Source of the DNA: Streptococcus suis YS56
GTDB lineage: Bacteria > Bacillota > Bacilli > Lactobacillales > Streptococcaceae
DNA length: 50,822 nt
Assembly: GCF_000440115.1 (NCBI RefSeq)
Contig: NZ_ALMY01000003.1
Coordinates: 1-50,822 of the forward strand
Direction of reading: 5' to 3'
The notes under the pieces were generated by a model. The model was given only the letters and a program-made list of their open reading frames with translations, had not been told where the DNA came from and did not search any database. The position numbers and the translations under genes were made by a program. Positions 18,203-26,688 of the stretch are shown here, one piece after another; the stretch's first letter is position 1, and each line of letters begins with the position of its first letter.

Positions 18203-18786
18203 TCAGAAATTATCAAAATCAGCTTGAGTTGCTGGGCGTGTTTGAGAAGTTTCCCGAGTACGCATCTCCACATAATTCGTTTGGTAGTCAAGTGCCATCC
18301 CAATAGAGATATGTTTTAAATCGTCAATGGTCAAACCAGTCTCCTTACAACAGGAGAAATAGCTCTCTACTGTGAAGATTTCCTCACTCGCTGTTTCTGT
18401 TTCATCTGCTTTTTTCTGGTTGACATCCCTTGATTCAACATATTCATCAAGACAGGGGCAATATCCTGCACAGGAAGTTCTTCCATCTCCATATAAAAAT
18501 CTACGAATGGTTTCACTCGTGGATTGGCTGACTTTGCAAAGACCCAAAAAATCCGATGGAAAAATGTCATATCGAAATCAGACAAAATAGAAACATCAAT
18601 ATGATGTGCCTGCAAATCTTCTCCTTCTTCCAACTGGTCAAGTTTTGCCAATATAGCTTGACTATTGACCATCGAGAATAAATCTTGGAAATAGTCCTTG
18701 CCAAACTGCTCTTTATAAGCGATTGGGGTGTAGGCATTGGTTGCTAACTCGTAGGTCGTGCCTGCTATGGTAATACTTTCTCTCAT
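18203..18786 (-). CDS. Tail assembly chaperone fusion made by -1 frameshift (gpGT-like)
   Basis: This 194-residue product shares its first 126 residues with the short chaperone, then slips -1 at A-AAA-AAG (18415-18409) and continues with KADETETASEEI to DNF. The second part has no convincing start of its own at the join. Its position between the major tail protein and the tape measure gene is that of lambda G/GT. It is needed in a fixed ratio to the short form for tube assembly around the tape measure protein. Confidence 0.8.
18367..18786 (-). CDS. Tail assembly chaperone, short form (gpG-like)
   Basis: The protein has 139 residues, beginning RESITIAGTTYELATN, typical of Firmicute siphophage tail assembly chaperones. 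The gene lies directly after the major tail protein. The last 13 residues after the slip site are very basic (KQKQRVRK) and occur only in the unshifted product. Confidence 0.8.
   Translation of the reverse strand: MRESITIAGTTYELATNAYTPIAYKEQFGKDYFQDLFSMVNSQAILAKLDQLEEGEDLQAHHIDVSILSDFDMTFFHRIFWVFAKSANPRVKPFVDFYMEMEELPVQDIAPVLMNMLNQGMSTRKKQMKQKQRVRKSSQ
18409..18415 (-). promoter_or_regulatory. Slippery heptamer for programmed -1 frameshift
   Basis: The minus strand reads A-AAA-AAG in the zero frame (AGA AAA AAG). After slipping, the frame continues AAA AAA GCA GAT, joining the downstream open frame exactly. X-XXY-YYZ geometry is satisfied. Confidence 0.8.
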
Positions 18787-18797
18787 GGCCTTCTCCC

Positions 18798-19367
18798 TTA
18801 CTTACGAGGTTCAAAAACTGCCTTGAACCAATTTTGACGAATCTCATCGCTCGTTTCCTCCGTTGTTCGTCTACGTACAACCTTATCAAGAGGGCGAGGA
18901 CTGGCAGTAAAGGTCAACTCTACCTCATTGATATCCGAACCTGACTTGGTTTTTGAACCAACAGTCGGACGAGATGCGTAACAATAATACAAAACGTGTA
19001 ATGTTTCTTTTTTATCCCCTTCAAAACGGAACATCAACGCAAAATTTTTCTTTTCGCTATTTGCGATTTCTGAGATGGTATTTGTCGTCGCATCCAACTG
19101 TTCTCCGAGGACTCGAGTCAAAAATTCCTGCGTTAGAAGAGCAACTTTTAGTGTTCCTTCATAACCATCGTTTGACTCCGTTGTATAAAAATTGATATTG
19201 TCTGCCTTATAAGAACCCTTGTCTCCTGTTGGTTCTAGGGTTAATTCTGCAGCACCACGAAGGCGTTCTACATTGCCGTATGTCAACGTACCATCAGAAC
19301 CTTCGCTTGTAACTTCTGCCCAATGGACATCTTGTAGTCCAAAGGTAACCTTATTCTTTTCAGCCAT
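18798..19367 (-). CDS. Major tail protein (phi13/TP901-1 type)
   Basis: The protein has 189 residues from the ATG at 19367, which has GGAGG 5 nt upstream; the ATG 12 bp further up overlaps that ribosome site and is unlikely. It shows a tail-tube beta-sandwich pattern (VTFGLQDVHWAEV, GEGTLKVALLT-like strands). It polymerises into the tail tube. The basic C-terminal extension (VVRRRTTEETSDE) is typical of the phi13 group. Confidence 0.85.
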   Translation of the reverse strand: MAEKNKVTFGLQDVHWAEVTSEGSDGTLTYGNVERLRGAAELTLEPTGDKGSYKADNINFYTTESNDGYEGTLKVALLTQEFLTRVLGEQLDATTNTISEIANSEKKNFALMFRFEGDKKETLHVLYYCYASRPTVGSKTKSGSDINEVELTFTASPRPLDKVVRRRTTEETSDEIRQNWFKAVFEPRK

Positions 19368-19368
19368 A

Positions 19369-19695
19369 CTATCCTCCATGTAATGTGATGTAATAGGTTA
19401 TTTGATAGAGTTTCTCTAATGAGATATAGGTCTCTACTTTTTCAAAATAAATAAGGCGGCAGTCAAATATTGACTCCACCTTTTGTTCAGTTGCTAAATC
19501 TTTCTTAGTGGTATAGAGTTCCACTTGCAGGTTATTCTGCTTATGATAGGTCCAATTGTCTGCACCATGATTATCTGAATCAGTCACCAAATATACTAGA
19601 TACGGTGGTCTTGGATGACTCCCTTCTTCAAAATGATGGTAGGCGACTGGGAGCTGTAATTCTTTGAGAATGGAGTACATTTCACTCAGTAACAT
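19369..19695 (-). CDS. Tail terminator / tail completion protein
   Basis: The protein has 108 residues. It lies between the HK97 gp10-like gene and the major tail protein, where the tail terminator is normally found. It contains mixed helix and strand and the segment HPRPPYLVY, common in DUF3168/DUF806-type tail completion proteins. The family assignment rests on position and size. Confidence 0.65.
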   Translation of the reverse strand: MLLSEMYSILKELQLPVAYHHFEEGSHPRPPYLVYLVTDSDNHGADNWTYHKQNNLQVELYTTKKDLATEQKVESIFDCRLIYFEKVETYISLEKLYQITYYITLHGG

Positions 19696-19701
19696 GTCTC
19701 A

Positions 19702-20070
19702 TCACACTCGCTTTCTCAGCTTTTCCTCTAAGGATTGTATCGCTTGTTTCTCAACGGGAGCGATATGCTTGATTCCCTCAACTCGCCCACCAGAGCTTTT
19801 GGCATGACCATTTTCTAATAGATGCGTCAGGCCTGGTGTTCGATTATGAATGGTTTTGGTTAAACCTGTACTGGTATCAATCGTTGCTTTACTCTTCCAC
19901 CCTTTGGCATAGGAACCACTCTTTCTCGGTGACGTTGCTTTCAAGGTTTCGATTGATTCCTCAGTGACTTCCTCTACAACTTCACGCATCACCTCTGTAG
20001 TGTCCTGCACATACTCAGCTAGCTCATTTGCTATGGCAGTTTCTAGTGCATTCAGTCCAATTTTAGTCAT
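19702..20070 (-). CDS. HK97 gp10-like head-tail joining protein
   Basis: The protein has 122 residues from the ATG at 20070 (AAGGAG upstream), which overlaps the previous stop (ATGACTAA). The segment SPRKSGSYAKGWKSK followed by LLENGHAKSSGGRV is the signature of the HK97 gp10 / minor capsid completion family. It helps attach the tail to the connector. Confidence 0.8.
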   Translation of the reverse strand: MTKIGLNALETAIANELAEYVQDTTEVMREVVEEVTEESIETLKATSPRKSGSYAKGWKSKATIDTSTGLTKTIHNRTPGLTHLLENGHAKSSGGRVEGIKHIAPVEKQAIQSLEEKLRKRV

Positions 20071-20401
20071 AACTCTTCTCCTTAATAGCAATGATGTAAA
20101 TCAGTTGCCTTGGTACTGTATCTCCATCAATCGACTTAATCTCATAGGTTTGACCTCGAAATTGAATGTGAGTCGTTAAGGAATGAAGTCCAAGAATCGC
20201 CTTTTCATACCTGAGGGTGAACTGGACTTTCTCTTGTTCCAGTTTTGTCACCCTCCCATCCCTTTCGGTCAAGGTGAGAGGACGATAAGAGCACCACCGT
20301 TCAAATAAAGGGAGCCATGTCGAAGTTTCATTGCCAATCTCATCTTGAACAATCTGTCGAACATGAAATGACAATCGTTCCCTCAAAGGTGCAATCTTCA
20401 T
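20063..20401 (-). CDS. Head closure / head-tail adaptor protein
   Basis: The protein has 112 residues, beta-rich, with the RERLSFHVRQ start and RGQTYEIKSID end of the phage head-tail joining (SPP1 gp16-like) family. It plugs the connector after packaging. Stop and start codons overlap with the neighbours on both sides, so the connector genes are translationally coupled. Confidence 0.8.
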   Translation of the reverse strand: MKIAPLRERLSFHVRQIVQDEIGNETSTWLPLFERWCSYRPLTLTERDGRVTKLEQEKVQFTLRYEKAILGLHSLTTHIQFRGQTYEIKSIDGDTVPRQLIYIIAIKEKSYD

Positions 20402-20661
20402 CAGAACACATCCTTTCGTTCAGCCAACAACAAGTGATAAAGCGTCTCCTTCAACTCTCTATGATTTGCATCTTCTCTATGTTCATAAAGATAGGCAACC
20501 CCGTATAGGACTGCCGTCTTTAGAACTTCTGAATAAATTGATTGTCGCAAAATATCTTCACAGAGTTGTTGACTGGTTTCAAGCAATTGCTCAATCAGTC
20601 CATCCTCATCATCGTGTTCCACTTTGAGATACTGTTTTGCTTCTACTAAACTGACCATCAT
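20401..20661 (-). CDS. Head-tail connector protein (gp6-like)
   Basis: The protein has 86 residues, all helical, beginning VSLVEAKQYLKV and containing DEDGLIEQLL, a typical phage gp6 / DNA-packaging connector protein. It forms a ring below the portal. The stop of the capsid gene overlaps its start codon. Confidence 0.82.
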   Translation of the reverse strand: MMVSLVEAKQYLKVEHDDEDGLIEQLLETSQQLCEDILRQSIYSEVLKTAVLYGVAYLYEHREDANHRELKETLYHLLLAERKDVF

Positions 20662-21866
20662 TACTTAGCCTTCACAGTTAAAGTCTTAACGGCTTCAGGT
20701 AGGACTAACTTACCATCCACACGTTGTGAAGCAAGAAATCCAATCTGTCCATTATTGGCATAGAGTTCATTCAGACGTTTGAAGGTACGACCCTGACGAT
20801 CCGCAATCCAATAATAAGAAAAATCGCCAAATGCAATGGCTTTGTTTCCTGCTTCAGGAAGTGGGGCAAAGGTTGATGTGTAGTATGGACGATTTAAAAT
20901 CAAATCTGGTTGTCCAGCTTGTGTGGATGGCTGCCAGATATAGTTGCCATTATTATCCTTGAGTTTACGGATAGCTTTGACAGTCGTATCATGTAAAATC
21001 CAAACTGCGTTCTTACGATAGGGTGCTGATAGAGAATGATACAATTCAATCATGTCGTCAAAGGTAATATCCTTTGTAGCAGTCGTTGGACCTGTAACTT
21101 CTGCCTGAGTAAAGATACCTGTCGGTTTCTTAGAACCATCACCAATCAAGAACGCCTTTTCTTCTTCCGTTCCAATACGACGAGCAAATTCAGCCGTCAT
21201 ATAGGACTCAAGGTCAAAGACTGAATCGTTAAGCAGCTCTTCTGAAATACGAATAGCAGTCCCAATCTTATGAGAGTCGAGTGTCACTTGACCAAAGTTT
21301 TCTTCTGTTTCAGGATAGAGACCATTCTCATCCATCCATGATGCTGAACCATGTCCTGTCACAACAGGAATCTTACGCTCACCACTAGAGGTTTTAATGA
21401 CAGTCGCAAGGCTACGGAAGAAATTCTCTTCTTGTAATCCTTGAACCAGTTTCTTCTCATACTCATCAGGAACAAGATGACCACCTTCGGTATCTTCTCC
21501 TACTCGAAGGACATCTTTGACATCAAAGAAGTGACGCTTACGGACACTTGTCCAAAATGTCTTGGCATAGGTATCTGAAGCGACACCTTTCTTTTCCTCT
21601 TCAGTAGTCTTGTCATTCAAAACTGTTGTGGGCTGACCAATTAGAGCCTGTGATGCTGGTTGAGAAAGTTCAAGGTCAATCTTTTCTTGTCGCTCCAATC
21701 GAGCGATTTCTTGATTGTAGAGGTTGATTTTTGCTTCCATATCATCATAGCGTTTGGAATCTTCCTCTGATACCAGTCCGTCTTCTGAGCGAACAGAGTC
21801 AAGGAAGGTTTTTGCTTGTTGCCAAGCTTGGTTACGTTTTTCTTTCAATTCAAGTAATTTAGACAT
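20661..21866 (-). CDS. Major capsid protein (HK97 fold)
   Basis: The protein has 401 residues. Residues 1-60 form a charged coiled coil (the delta scaffold removed by the protease), and the rest matches the HK97 phage_capsid family: EGGHLVPDEYEKKLV, RKIPVVTGHG, LLNDSVFDLESYM and the C-terminal FDDM/LYHSLSAPYR block. It assembles the procapsid shell. The gene follows the protease gene by 18 bp, the usual order. Confidence 0.92.
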   Translation of the reverse strand: MSKLLELKEKRNQAWQQAKTFLDSVRSEDGLVSEEDSKRYDDMEAKINLYNQEIARLERQEKIDLELSQPASQALIGQPTTVLNDKTTEEEKKGVASDTYAKTFWTSVRKRHFFDVKDVLRVGEDTEGGHLVPDEYEKKLVQGLQEENFFRSLATVIKTSSGERKIPVVTGHGSASWMDENGLYPETEENFGQVTLDSHKIGTAIRISEELLNDSVFDLESYMTAEFARRIGTEEEKAFLIGDGSKKPTGIFTQAEVTGPTTATKDITFDDMIELYHSLSAPYRKNAVWILHDTTVKAIRKLKDNNGNYIWQPSTQAGQPDLILNRPYYTSTFAPLPEAGNKAIAFGDFSYYWIADRQGRTFKRLNELYANNGQIGFLASQRVDGKLVLPEAVKTLTVKAK

Positions 21867-21884
21867 CAGTTCATATTCCTTTCG

Positions 21885-22580
21885 TTATTTGAGCAAATTC
21901 AATCGTTTTTCCAACTGATTGATAGGGATTGTTTTCTTTGGTTGTTGGACTTCAAGTTTCGCCTGCATTTTTACAAGTAAATCTTGTTGGGCAGCATTTC
22001 GACTGAAAGAATAACTCTCAGTACCCATTCCCTGCTCCTCTTGTTTGTCAAAGAGAATCTTGTCCGCAAAGCCTAGTTCAACAGCCTTTTTGGCATTGAA
22101 CCAAGACTCTGAGTCCATGAGGTGTGATAGCTTGGTTCTTGAAAGTCCTGTTCTTAATTCATAGGCATTGATGATGGATTCCTTAATTTCTCCCAACATT
22201 TCAATGACTTTCTGCATGTCCTTGGCTTCACCTTGTGCGACTGTCCAAGGATTGTGAATCATCATCATGGCAACAGGACTCATGGAGACTGTTGTACCTG
22301 CCATGGCAATGACACTAGCAGCACTTGCGACTAATCCATCAATCACTACATGGACATCACCTTTGTAATCCATCAGCATGTTATAGATTTGAGCAGCCGC
22401 AAAAACATCACCCCCTGGACTATTAATCCAGAGGGTAATGTCTCCGTTTCCTGCATGTAAATCATTTTTAAATACTTGTGGCGTGACTTCATCGCCAAAC
22501 CACGTCTCTTCAGCAATCTGCCCCTCTATTCTAAGAGTTCGACCACTATCATCGTCTGTAAAATTCCAAAACTTATGCAT
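21885..22580 (-). CDS. ClpP-like prohead protease
   Basis: The protein has 231 residues of the S14 ClpP-like head maturation protease family. Visible landmarks are NSPGGDVFAA, the nucleophile region GLVASAASVIAMAG and MIHNPW with the catalytic His. It cleaves the scaffold region of the capsid protein. The start overlaps the end of the portal C-terminal segment, as expected if the portal was once one continuous gene. Confidence 0.88.
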   Translation of the reverse strand: MHKFWNFTDDDSGRTLRIEGQIAEETWFGDEVTPQVFKNDLHAGNGDITLWINSPGGDVFAAAQIYNMLMDYKGDVHVVIDGLVASAASVIAMAGTTVSMSPVAMMMIHNPWTVAQGEAKDMQKVIEMLGEIKESIINAYELRTGLSRTKLSHLMDSESWFNAKKAVELGFADKILFDKQEEQGMGTESYSFSRNAAQQDLLVKMQAKLEVQQPKKTIPINQLEKRLNLLK

Positions 22581-22855
22581 CCATATCCTCCTCAGATTGA
22601 GTTTCTTGTTCTGGCGGTTCTTGTTTCATAAAGCCACCTGCATCCTTCAGTTTCGTCATGTTTCCATTTATCAAGTAGAGATTACCTCCTTCCTCATCTG
22701 AAAGGAGGTTCAAGTCCTCAAGTTCACGAATATCATTTGTCGATAGCCAGCCATTTTGTCTCCCAATCGCATAGCCATTCATTCGACTCTGATAGTCACC
22801 ACGAAGAAGACCATCCACGTTAAACTTTACAAAGTAAGTTTTCTTTTCTTCAGGT
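22573..22855 (-). pseudogene. Portal protein, C-terminal part separated by a frameshift
   Basis: This frame encodes LPEEKKTYFVKF, NVDGLLRGDYQS and on to the stop, which is the normal C-terminus of HK97-type portals. It is cut off from the upstream part by one extra base in a homopolymer (22856-22863). Removing one base restores a 427-residue portal. An internal ATG (MDGLL... as the track start, actually a GTG) would give an 81-residue orphan. Confidence 0.8.
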
Positions 22856-23857
22856 AAAAAAAAGAGACCTCTTGAAAGCCTGTTCGAGACGAACTACCCA
22901 AGGGTCTAAGGTATATTTAACAAATTCTAAAGACTGTTGCTCAATGTTTGAAAATGAGGAGTTCTCCAAGTCGCCAACCATATGAGGTGGAATTCGGTAG
23001 AGCCTTGCAATTTCATTGATTTGGAATTTTCTGGTTTGGAGAAACTGGGCTTCTTCAGGTGGAATGCCTACTTGAGTGTATTTCATCCCTTCCTCAAGAA
23101 CTGCTACTTTATGGGCATTGGTTACCCCATTGTAGACTGCATTCCATGAATCTCTCACTCGTTTGGGATCTTTGAGAATACCTGGGTGTTCCAAAACTCC
23201 TCCTGGATTTGCACCATTTTTAAAGAACGATGCACCATAGTTTTCCGTAGCCAATGTCATACCGATAGCATTTTTTGCAAGGGCAATTGGAGAATAACCT
23301 ATCAAGCCATCAAACCCCAGACCCGGAACATGGAGAACATCATCTGCTTTCAATATAGCATCTCCCTTTTCCTTAAAGTTTGGATTTTCGTCTGACTGAC
23401 GCTTGTATTTGTAATAGAGCTTACCACTCTCATCTCGATGAACTGACATCTTATCTGGTAAAAGTGGGTAAAGACTAATAACCTGTCCACTTCTATCTCG
23501 GATAATCTGGACATAGGCATTGCCCCATATCAATAGATGGGTCATCAAGGTTTCTCTAAAAACAAAGGATGACATCTCAGGGTTAGGTTCATCATGCAAG
23601 AGAAAATAAAGGGGATGTTCCACCTTTTTCTCCTTTCCAGTTGCCGTTCTCTCGTAAACATGAATGGGTAGTGAAGCTACTGCTTCAGCCAAGATACGGA
23701 CACAAGCATAAACAGCTGTTGTCTGCATAGCCTTAAACTCATCCACATTCTCCCCACTGCTAGTTCGTCCAAACAGATATGAAAAGTCCTGGCCTTCATA
23801 ACTATTCCGTGGTTTATCCCTAGCACGCTTACGTCCCAGTAAATCTAGTAGTCCCAT
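22850..23857 (-). CDS. Portal protein, frameshifted before its C-terminus
   Basis: The protein has 335 residues from the ATG at 23857 (AAGGAGG upstream). The HK97-type portal family is clear: MGLLDLLGRKR start, AVYACVRILAEAVASLP, NAIGMTLATENYG and RIPPHMVGDLENSS. It ends abruptly in RSLFFT because the minus strand has eight Ts where seven keep the frame (CTT TTT TTA CCT). The missing 90 residues follow in the next frame. A virion cannot normally be built without them. The cause may be a sequencing slip, prophage decay, or slippage at the run that restores some full-length product. Confidence 0.85.
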   Translation of the reverse strand: MGLLDLLGRKRARDKPRNSYEGQDFSYLFGRTSSGENVDEFKAMQTTAVYACVRILAEAVASLPIHVYERTATGKEKKVEHPLYFLLHDEPNPEMSSFVFRETLMTHLLIWGNAYVQIIRDRSGQVISLYPLLPDKMSVHRDESGKLYYKYKRQSDENPNFKEKGDAILKADDVLHVPGLGFDGLIGYSPIALAKNAIGMTLATENYGASFFKNGANPGGVLEHPGILKDPKRVRDSWNAVYNGVTNAHKVAVLEEGMKYTQVGIPPEEAQFLQTRKFQINEIARLYRIPPHMVGDLENSSFSNIEQQSLEFVKYTLDPWVVRLEQAFKRSLFFT

Positions 23858-23875
23858 AGTTCCTCCTTTTGAGTA

Positions 23876-23907
23876 CGAAAAAAGCACCTCGATTGAAGTG
23901 CTTTTCG
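23876..23907 (-). terminator. Terminator after the small gene upstream of portal
   Basis: A perfect 8-bp stem (AAAAGCAC at 80-87 of the 23,800s paired with GTGCTTTT at 23898-23905) has a 10-base loop and T residues after it on the minus strand. Confidence 0.75.
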
Positions 23908-23983
23908 TTTGTTCTTAGATGTTTTCCATCTCTCCTTCTTCAAGAAGATACCATGTTCTATCACTTTCTTGAAAAAGATAAAT

Positions 23984-24259
23984 TTAATCTGCCAAGGTAT
24001 CCTCTGCCAATTGACTGATGTCACCGATGAAACGATGTTGCTGGGCATTCCCCTGTAAGTCATCGTGTTCAATTTTATCAAGACTATCTTCAAGCTGAAT
24101 GATATCACCTTTCTGAAGTAATGCACGAATTTCTTTGCTTGATTTAAAGTGTTTCTTTAGAAGTTCCCCTGTGTATTCTGGATATCCTTCATACTCTACC
24201 TCGATTGTTTGTGCTGTATGGTTTTTAGTCAATAATCCAATCCGTGCTTTTGTTGCCAT
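23984..24259 (-). CDS. Small unknown protein in its own transcription unit
   Basis: The protein has 91 residues, acidic, with no membrane segment and no recognised domain. AGAGGGG lies 11 nt before the ATG. It has its own promoter of the shared TKGATA-17-TAATAT design and its own terminator, and stands between the portal and the toxin-antitoxin unit, where most phages have nothing. That makes it a typical moron (an extra gene with its own signals). The function is unknown. Confidence 0.65.
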   Translation of the reverse strand: MATKARIGLLTKNHTAQTIEVEYEGYPEYTGELLKKHFKSSKEIRALLQKGDIIQLEDSLDKIEHDDLQGNAQQHRFIGDISQLAEDTLAD

Positions 24260-24290
24260 TGTCTTGTTCCCCTCTTCTTTTTGTAGTCAC

Positions 24291-24319
24291 ATATTACCGT
24301 AGAAGCAAGGACTTATCAA
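24291..24319 (-). promoter_or_regulatory. Shared-type promoter, copy 1
   Basis: On the minus strand TTGATA (24319-24314), 17 bp, TAATAT (24296-24291). AAATGACT lies just upstream of the -35, as in copies 2 and 4. It is followed by a leader rich in ACAA, AAAGAAGAGGGGAACAA and then the start codon. Confidence 0.7.
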
Positions 24320-24365
24320 GTCATTTTGGCGATATTATCAACTATTTTTTGAACACTTTGAATAG

Positions 24366-24390
24366 AAAAAGCACCTCCGCTTGGAGATGC
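24366..24390 (-). terminator. Terminator of the toxin-antitoxin unit
   Basis: GCATCTCC and GGAGGTGC (24390-24371) form an 8-bp stem with an AAGC loop and TTTTTC after it on the minus strand, directly after the toxin stop. Confidence 0.85.
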
Positions 24391-24395
24391 CAATA

Positions 24396-24734
24396 TTAGT
24401 TCACATCATTATCTTCTGCGATATCTCTCAATAATGTATCAATGTTAGAAGTACCATGTAATACTCGAAGTACAGTTACAACCTCTCCAACAAAACGATA
24501 AAATATAACATAGTTTTTAACAATAAGTTTTCGAATCACAATACCCTCACTCTCAAACCCTTCAAGAATAGGACAACGTTCTGGAAACGTTGATAAGGAT
24601 TTGATGGATTGTTCAAAGAGATGGATATTTTTATCTGCTGTTAAGGGTGATTGTAGCTCTATCGCAATAAAGCGATAAATTGCAGTCAAATCGTCACTGG
24701 CTTGTTTTGTCAATCTCACGGGATATTCAATCAT
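24396..24734 (-). CDS. RelE/ParE-family toxin
   Basis: The protein has 112 residues with the fold pattern of type II RelE/ParE toxins: YPVRLTKQASDDLTAIYRFI at the N-terminus, FPERCPIL, then RKLIVKNYVIFYRFV and VLRVLHGT. RelE members cut mRNA on the ribosome and ParE members poison gyrase; the sequence alone does not settle which. Its start overlaps the antitoxin stop by one base, so the pair is an operon. Confidence 0.8.
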   Translation of the reverse strand: MIEYPVRLTKQASDDLTAIYRFIAIELQSPLTADKNIHLFEQSIKSLSTFPERCPILEGFESEGIVIRKLIVKNYVIFYRFVGEVVTVLRVLHGTSNIDTLLRDIAEDNDVN

Positions 24735-25036
24735 TAATTTACCCCTTTAATACCTTTGAAAAAATCTTCCGCCAAAATCGTTTCTTCCTGATCCGCTGAG
24801 TGATAGCTCTGCACCAACATGTCTTTCAATTCACCAGCAGACAGTGGTGAGACATCCACAGAAGCGGGGGCTTGTGGTAAGGCAATATCAAACGGAATGC
24901 TTCGTGTCATAGAAACCTGCTTCAACAATAAGGTAATCAAAGTAGACATAGGCATTCCAAGCTCTTTCAAGACACTTTCTGCATTTGATTTATCATCTGA
25001 ATCAACACGTACATTTAGAGTGGCTGTTTTTCCCAT
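24734..25036 (-). CDS. RelB/DinJ-family antitoxin
   Basis: The protein has 100 residues. The N-terminus TATLNVRVDSDDKSNAESVL and GMPMSTLITLLLKQV are the ribbon-helix-helix of RelB/DinJ antitoxins; the acidic C-terminus should wrap the toxin. AAAGGAG precedes the ATG. It likely represses its own promoter. The unit probably stabilises the prophage or limits other phages. Confidence 0.82.
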   Translation of the reverse strand: MGKTATLNVRVDSDDKSNAESVLKELGMPMSTLITLLLKQVSMTRSIPFDIALPQAPASVDVSPLSAGELKDMLVQSYHSADQEETILAEDFFKGIKGVN

Positions 25037-25065
25037 ACTATTTCTCCTTTGGTTTTTATACTGTA

Positions 25066-25095
25066 ATTGTAACGCATTTTACTTTATTTTGTCAA
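25066..25095 (-). promoter_or_regulatory. Promoter of the toxin-antitoxin operon
   Basis: On the minus strand TTGACA (25095-25090) stands 18 bp before TACAAT (25071-25066). The -35 box begins one base after the terminase stop codon. A perfect -35 with a near-consensus -10 suggests expression in the lysogen. Confidence 0.75.
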
Positions 25096-26688
25096 CTAAA
25101 AACTCAATATTCCACGTTCATCATAGACACTTCCTTCATCGGTTTGATGACGAATACAACGATCCAGTCCCATAATGACTGCTACAATACCGTCAATCTT
25201 CTCGACTGACTTTTCCTTATCAGGCTTGATATTGCCAGCAGGGTCTTGTCTCATGACTACGTTTTGTCCCATCCATTTCAGAACTGGATGCCCACCATGT
25301 TGAATCTTGCCTTCCATCATAAGTTTATAAAGTTCCTTTGATGGTGGACTCATATCCTTGTATCCCTGACCGAAAGGCACCATGGTCAAGCCCATTCCTT
25401 CTAGGTTCTGAACCATTTGTGTCGCATTCCAACGGTCATAAGCTATCTCCTTGATATGATAGATTTCCGATAGGTCTTCAATAAACTTTTCGATAAAACC
25501 ATAGTGAACAACATTCCCCTCCGTAGTTTTGATGTAGCCCTGACGCTCCCAAACATCATATAGAACATGGTCACGTCGACATCTAAGCTCCAATGTATCT
25601 TCTGGTAGCCAAAAGAACGGCAGAACAATATAATTCTCCTCTTCAAATCTAGGGGGGAATACCAAGACAAAAGCCGTGATATCTGACGTACTAGAAAGGT
25701 CTAAACCTGCATAACAGCTACGACCTCTAAGACTATCATATTGTATAGGATCATTTCCTTTGGCATAAACATGTTCAGGAATCCAAGCAACACTTGAACT
25801 TGTCCACATATTTAGACGGAGCTGCTTAAAGACATTCTCTTCTGCAGGATTATCAAGTGCCTGTTGGTAGGCTTCTCTTACACGATCAATCCCAATAGTA
25901 TGCCCTAGTGAAGGGTTGGCCTTGAGCCAGTTAGCTTCATCATTCCAATCATCTTCATCAGATAAACCATAAACCACTGGATAGAATGACGTGTCCTTCT
26001 TTCTACCATTCAGAATATCCAATGCTTTGGTATGTAACTCATAACAGATAGAGTTTCTATCCGTGCCAGCTGTCGTGATAATAAAAAAGAGGGGTTGTTC
26101 CCTTGCGTCTCCTGACCCCTTGGTTAATACATCATACAAATGACGATTTGGCTGAGCATGGATTTCATCAAAGACCAAGCCAGATACGTTTAGTCCATGT
26201 TTTGTCCCAGTCTCTGCAGAAAGAACTTGGTAAAAACCAGCGTTAGAATAATTTACAATACGCTTGGTAGCACCCATTATCTTAGAACGCTTTTCCAAGG
26301 GGCGACTCATCTGCACCATTTGCTTGGCTACATCAAACACGATTGACGCTTGGTTACGGTCACAAGCTGCTCCATAAACTTCTGCACTGGCCTCATTATC
26401 CGCATAAAGTAGATAAAGAGCGATAGCTGCCGCTAGCTCAGACTTGCCATTCTTTTTTGGAATTTCTATATAGGCTGTCAGGAATTGGCGATTACCATCT
26501 TCCTTGACAATTCCAAATAGATCACGGACAATCTGTTCCTGCCACGGCAACAAATCAAATCGCTTTCCTGCCCACTTGCCTTTAGTGTGGGAGAGGTTAT
26601 TGATAAAGGTTACTGCCCTATCAGCCTTTGCCTTATCATAATGTGAGGTTGGAAGCATGAAGGGACTTGGTTCATAATGATAACTCAT
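25096..26688 (-). CDS. Terminase large subunit
   Basis: The protein has 530 residues. The N-terminal ATPase has Walker A IPKKNGKS (about residue 75) and Walker B GLVFDEIH. The C-terminal nuclease has acidic motifs (AGLDLSSTSDITAF and later KEIAYDRWN). It belongs to the HK97-like Terminase_1 group. It drives DNA into the procapsid and cuts it. Its start overlaps the small subunit stop. Normally portal follows at once; here two independent units intervene. Confidence 0.93.
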   Translation of the reverse strand: MSYHYEPSPFMLPTSHYDKAKADRAVTFINNLSHTKGKWAGKRFDLLPWQEQIVRDLFGIVKEDGNRQFLTAYIEIPKKNGKSELAAAIALYLLYADNEASAEVYGAACDRNQASIVFDVAKQMVQMSRPLEKRSKIMGATKRIVNYSNAGFYQVLSAETGTKHGLNVSGLVFDEIHAQPNRHLYDVLTKGSGDAREQPLFFIITTAGTDRNSICYELHTKALDILNGRKKDTSFYPVVYGLSDEDDWNDEANWLKANPSLGHTIGIDRVREAYQQALDNPAEENVFKQLRLNMWTSSSVAWIPEHVYAKGNDPIQYDSLRGRSCYAGLDLSSTSDITAFVLVFPPRFEEENYIVLPFFWLPEDTLELRCRRDHVLYDVWERQGYIKTTEGNVVHYGFIEKFIEDLSEIYHIKEIAYDRWNATQMVQNLEGMGLTMVPFGQGYKDMSPPSKELYKLMMEGKIQHGGHPVLKWMGQNVVMRQDPAGNIKPDKEKSVEKIDGIVAVIMGLDRCIRHQTDEGSVYDERGILSF

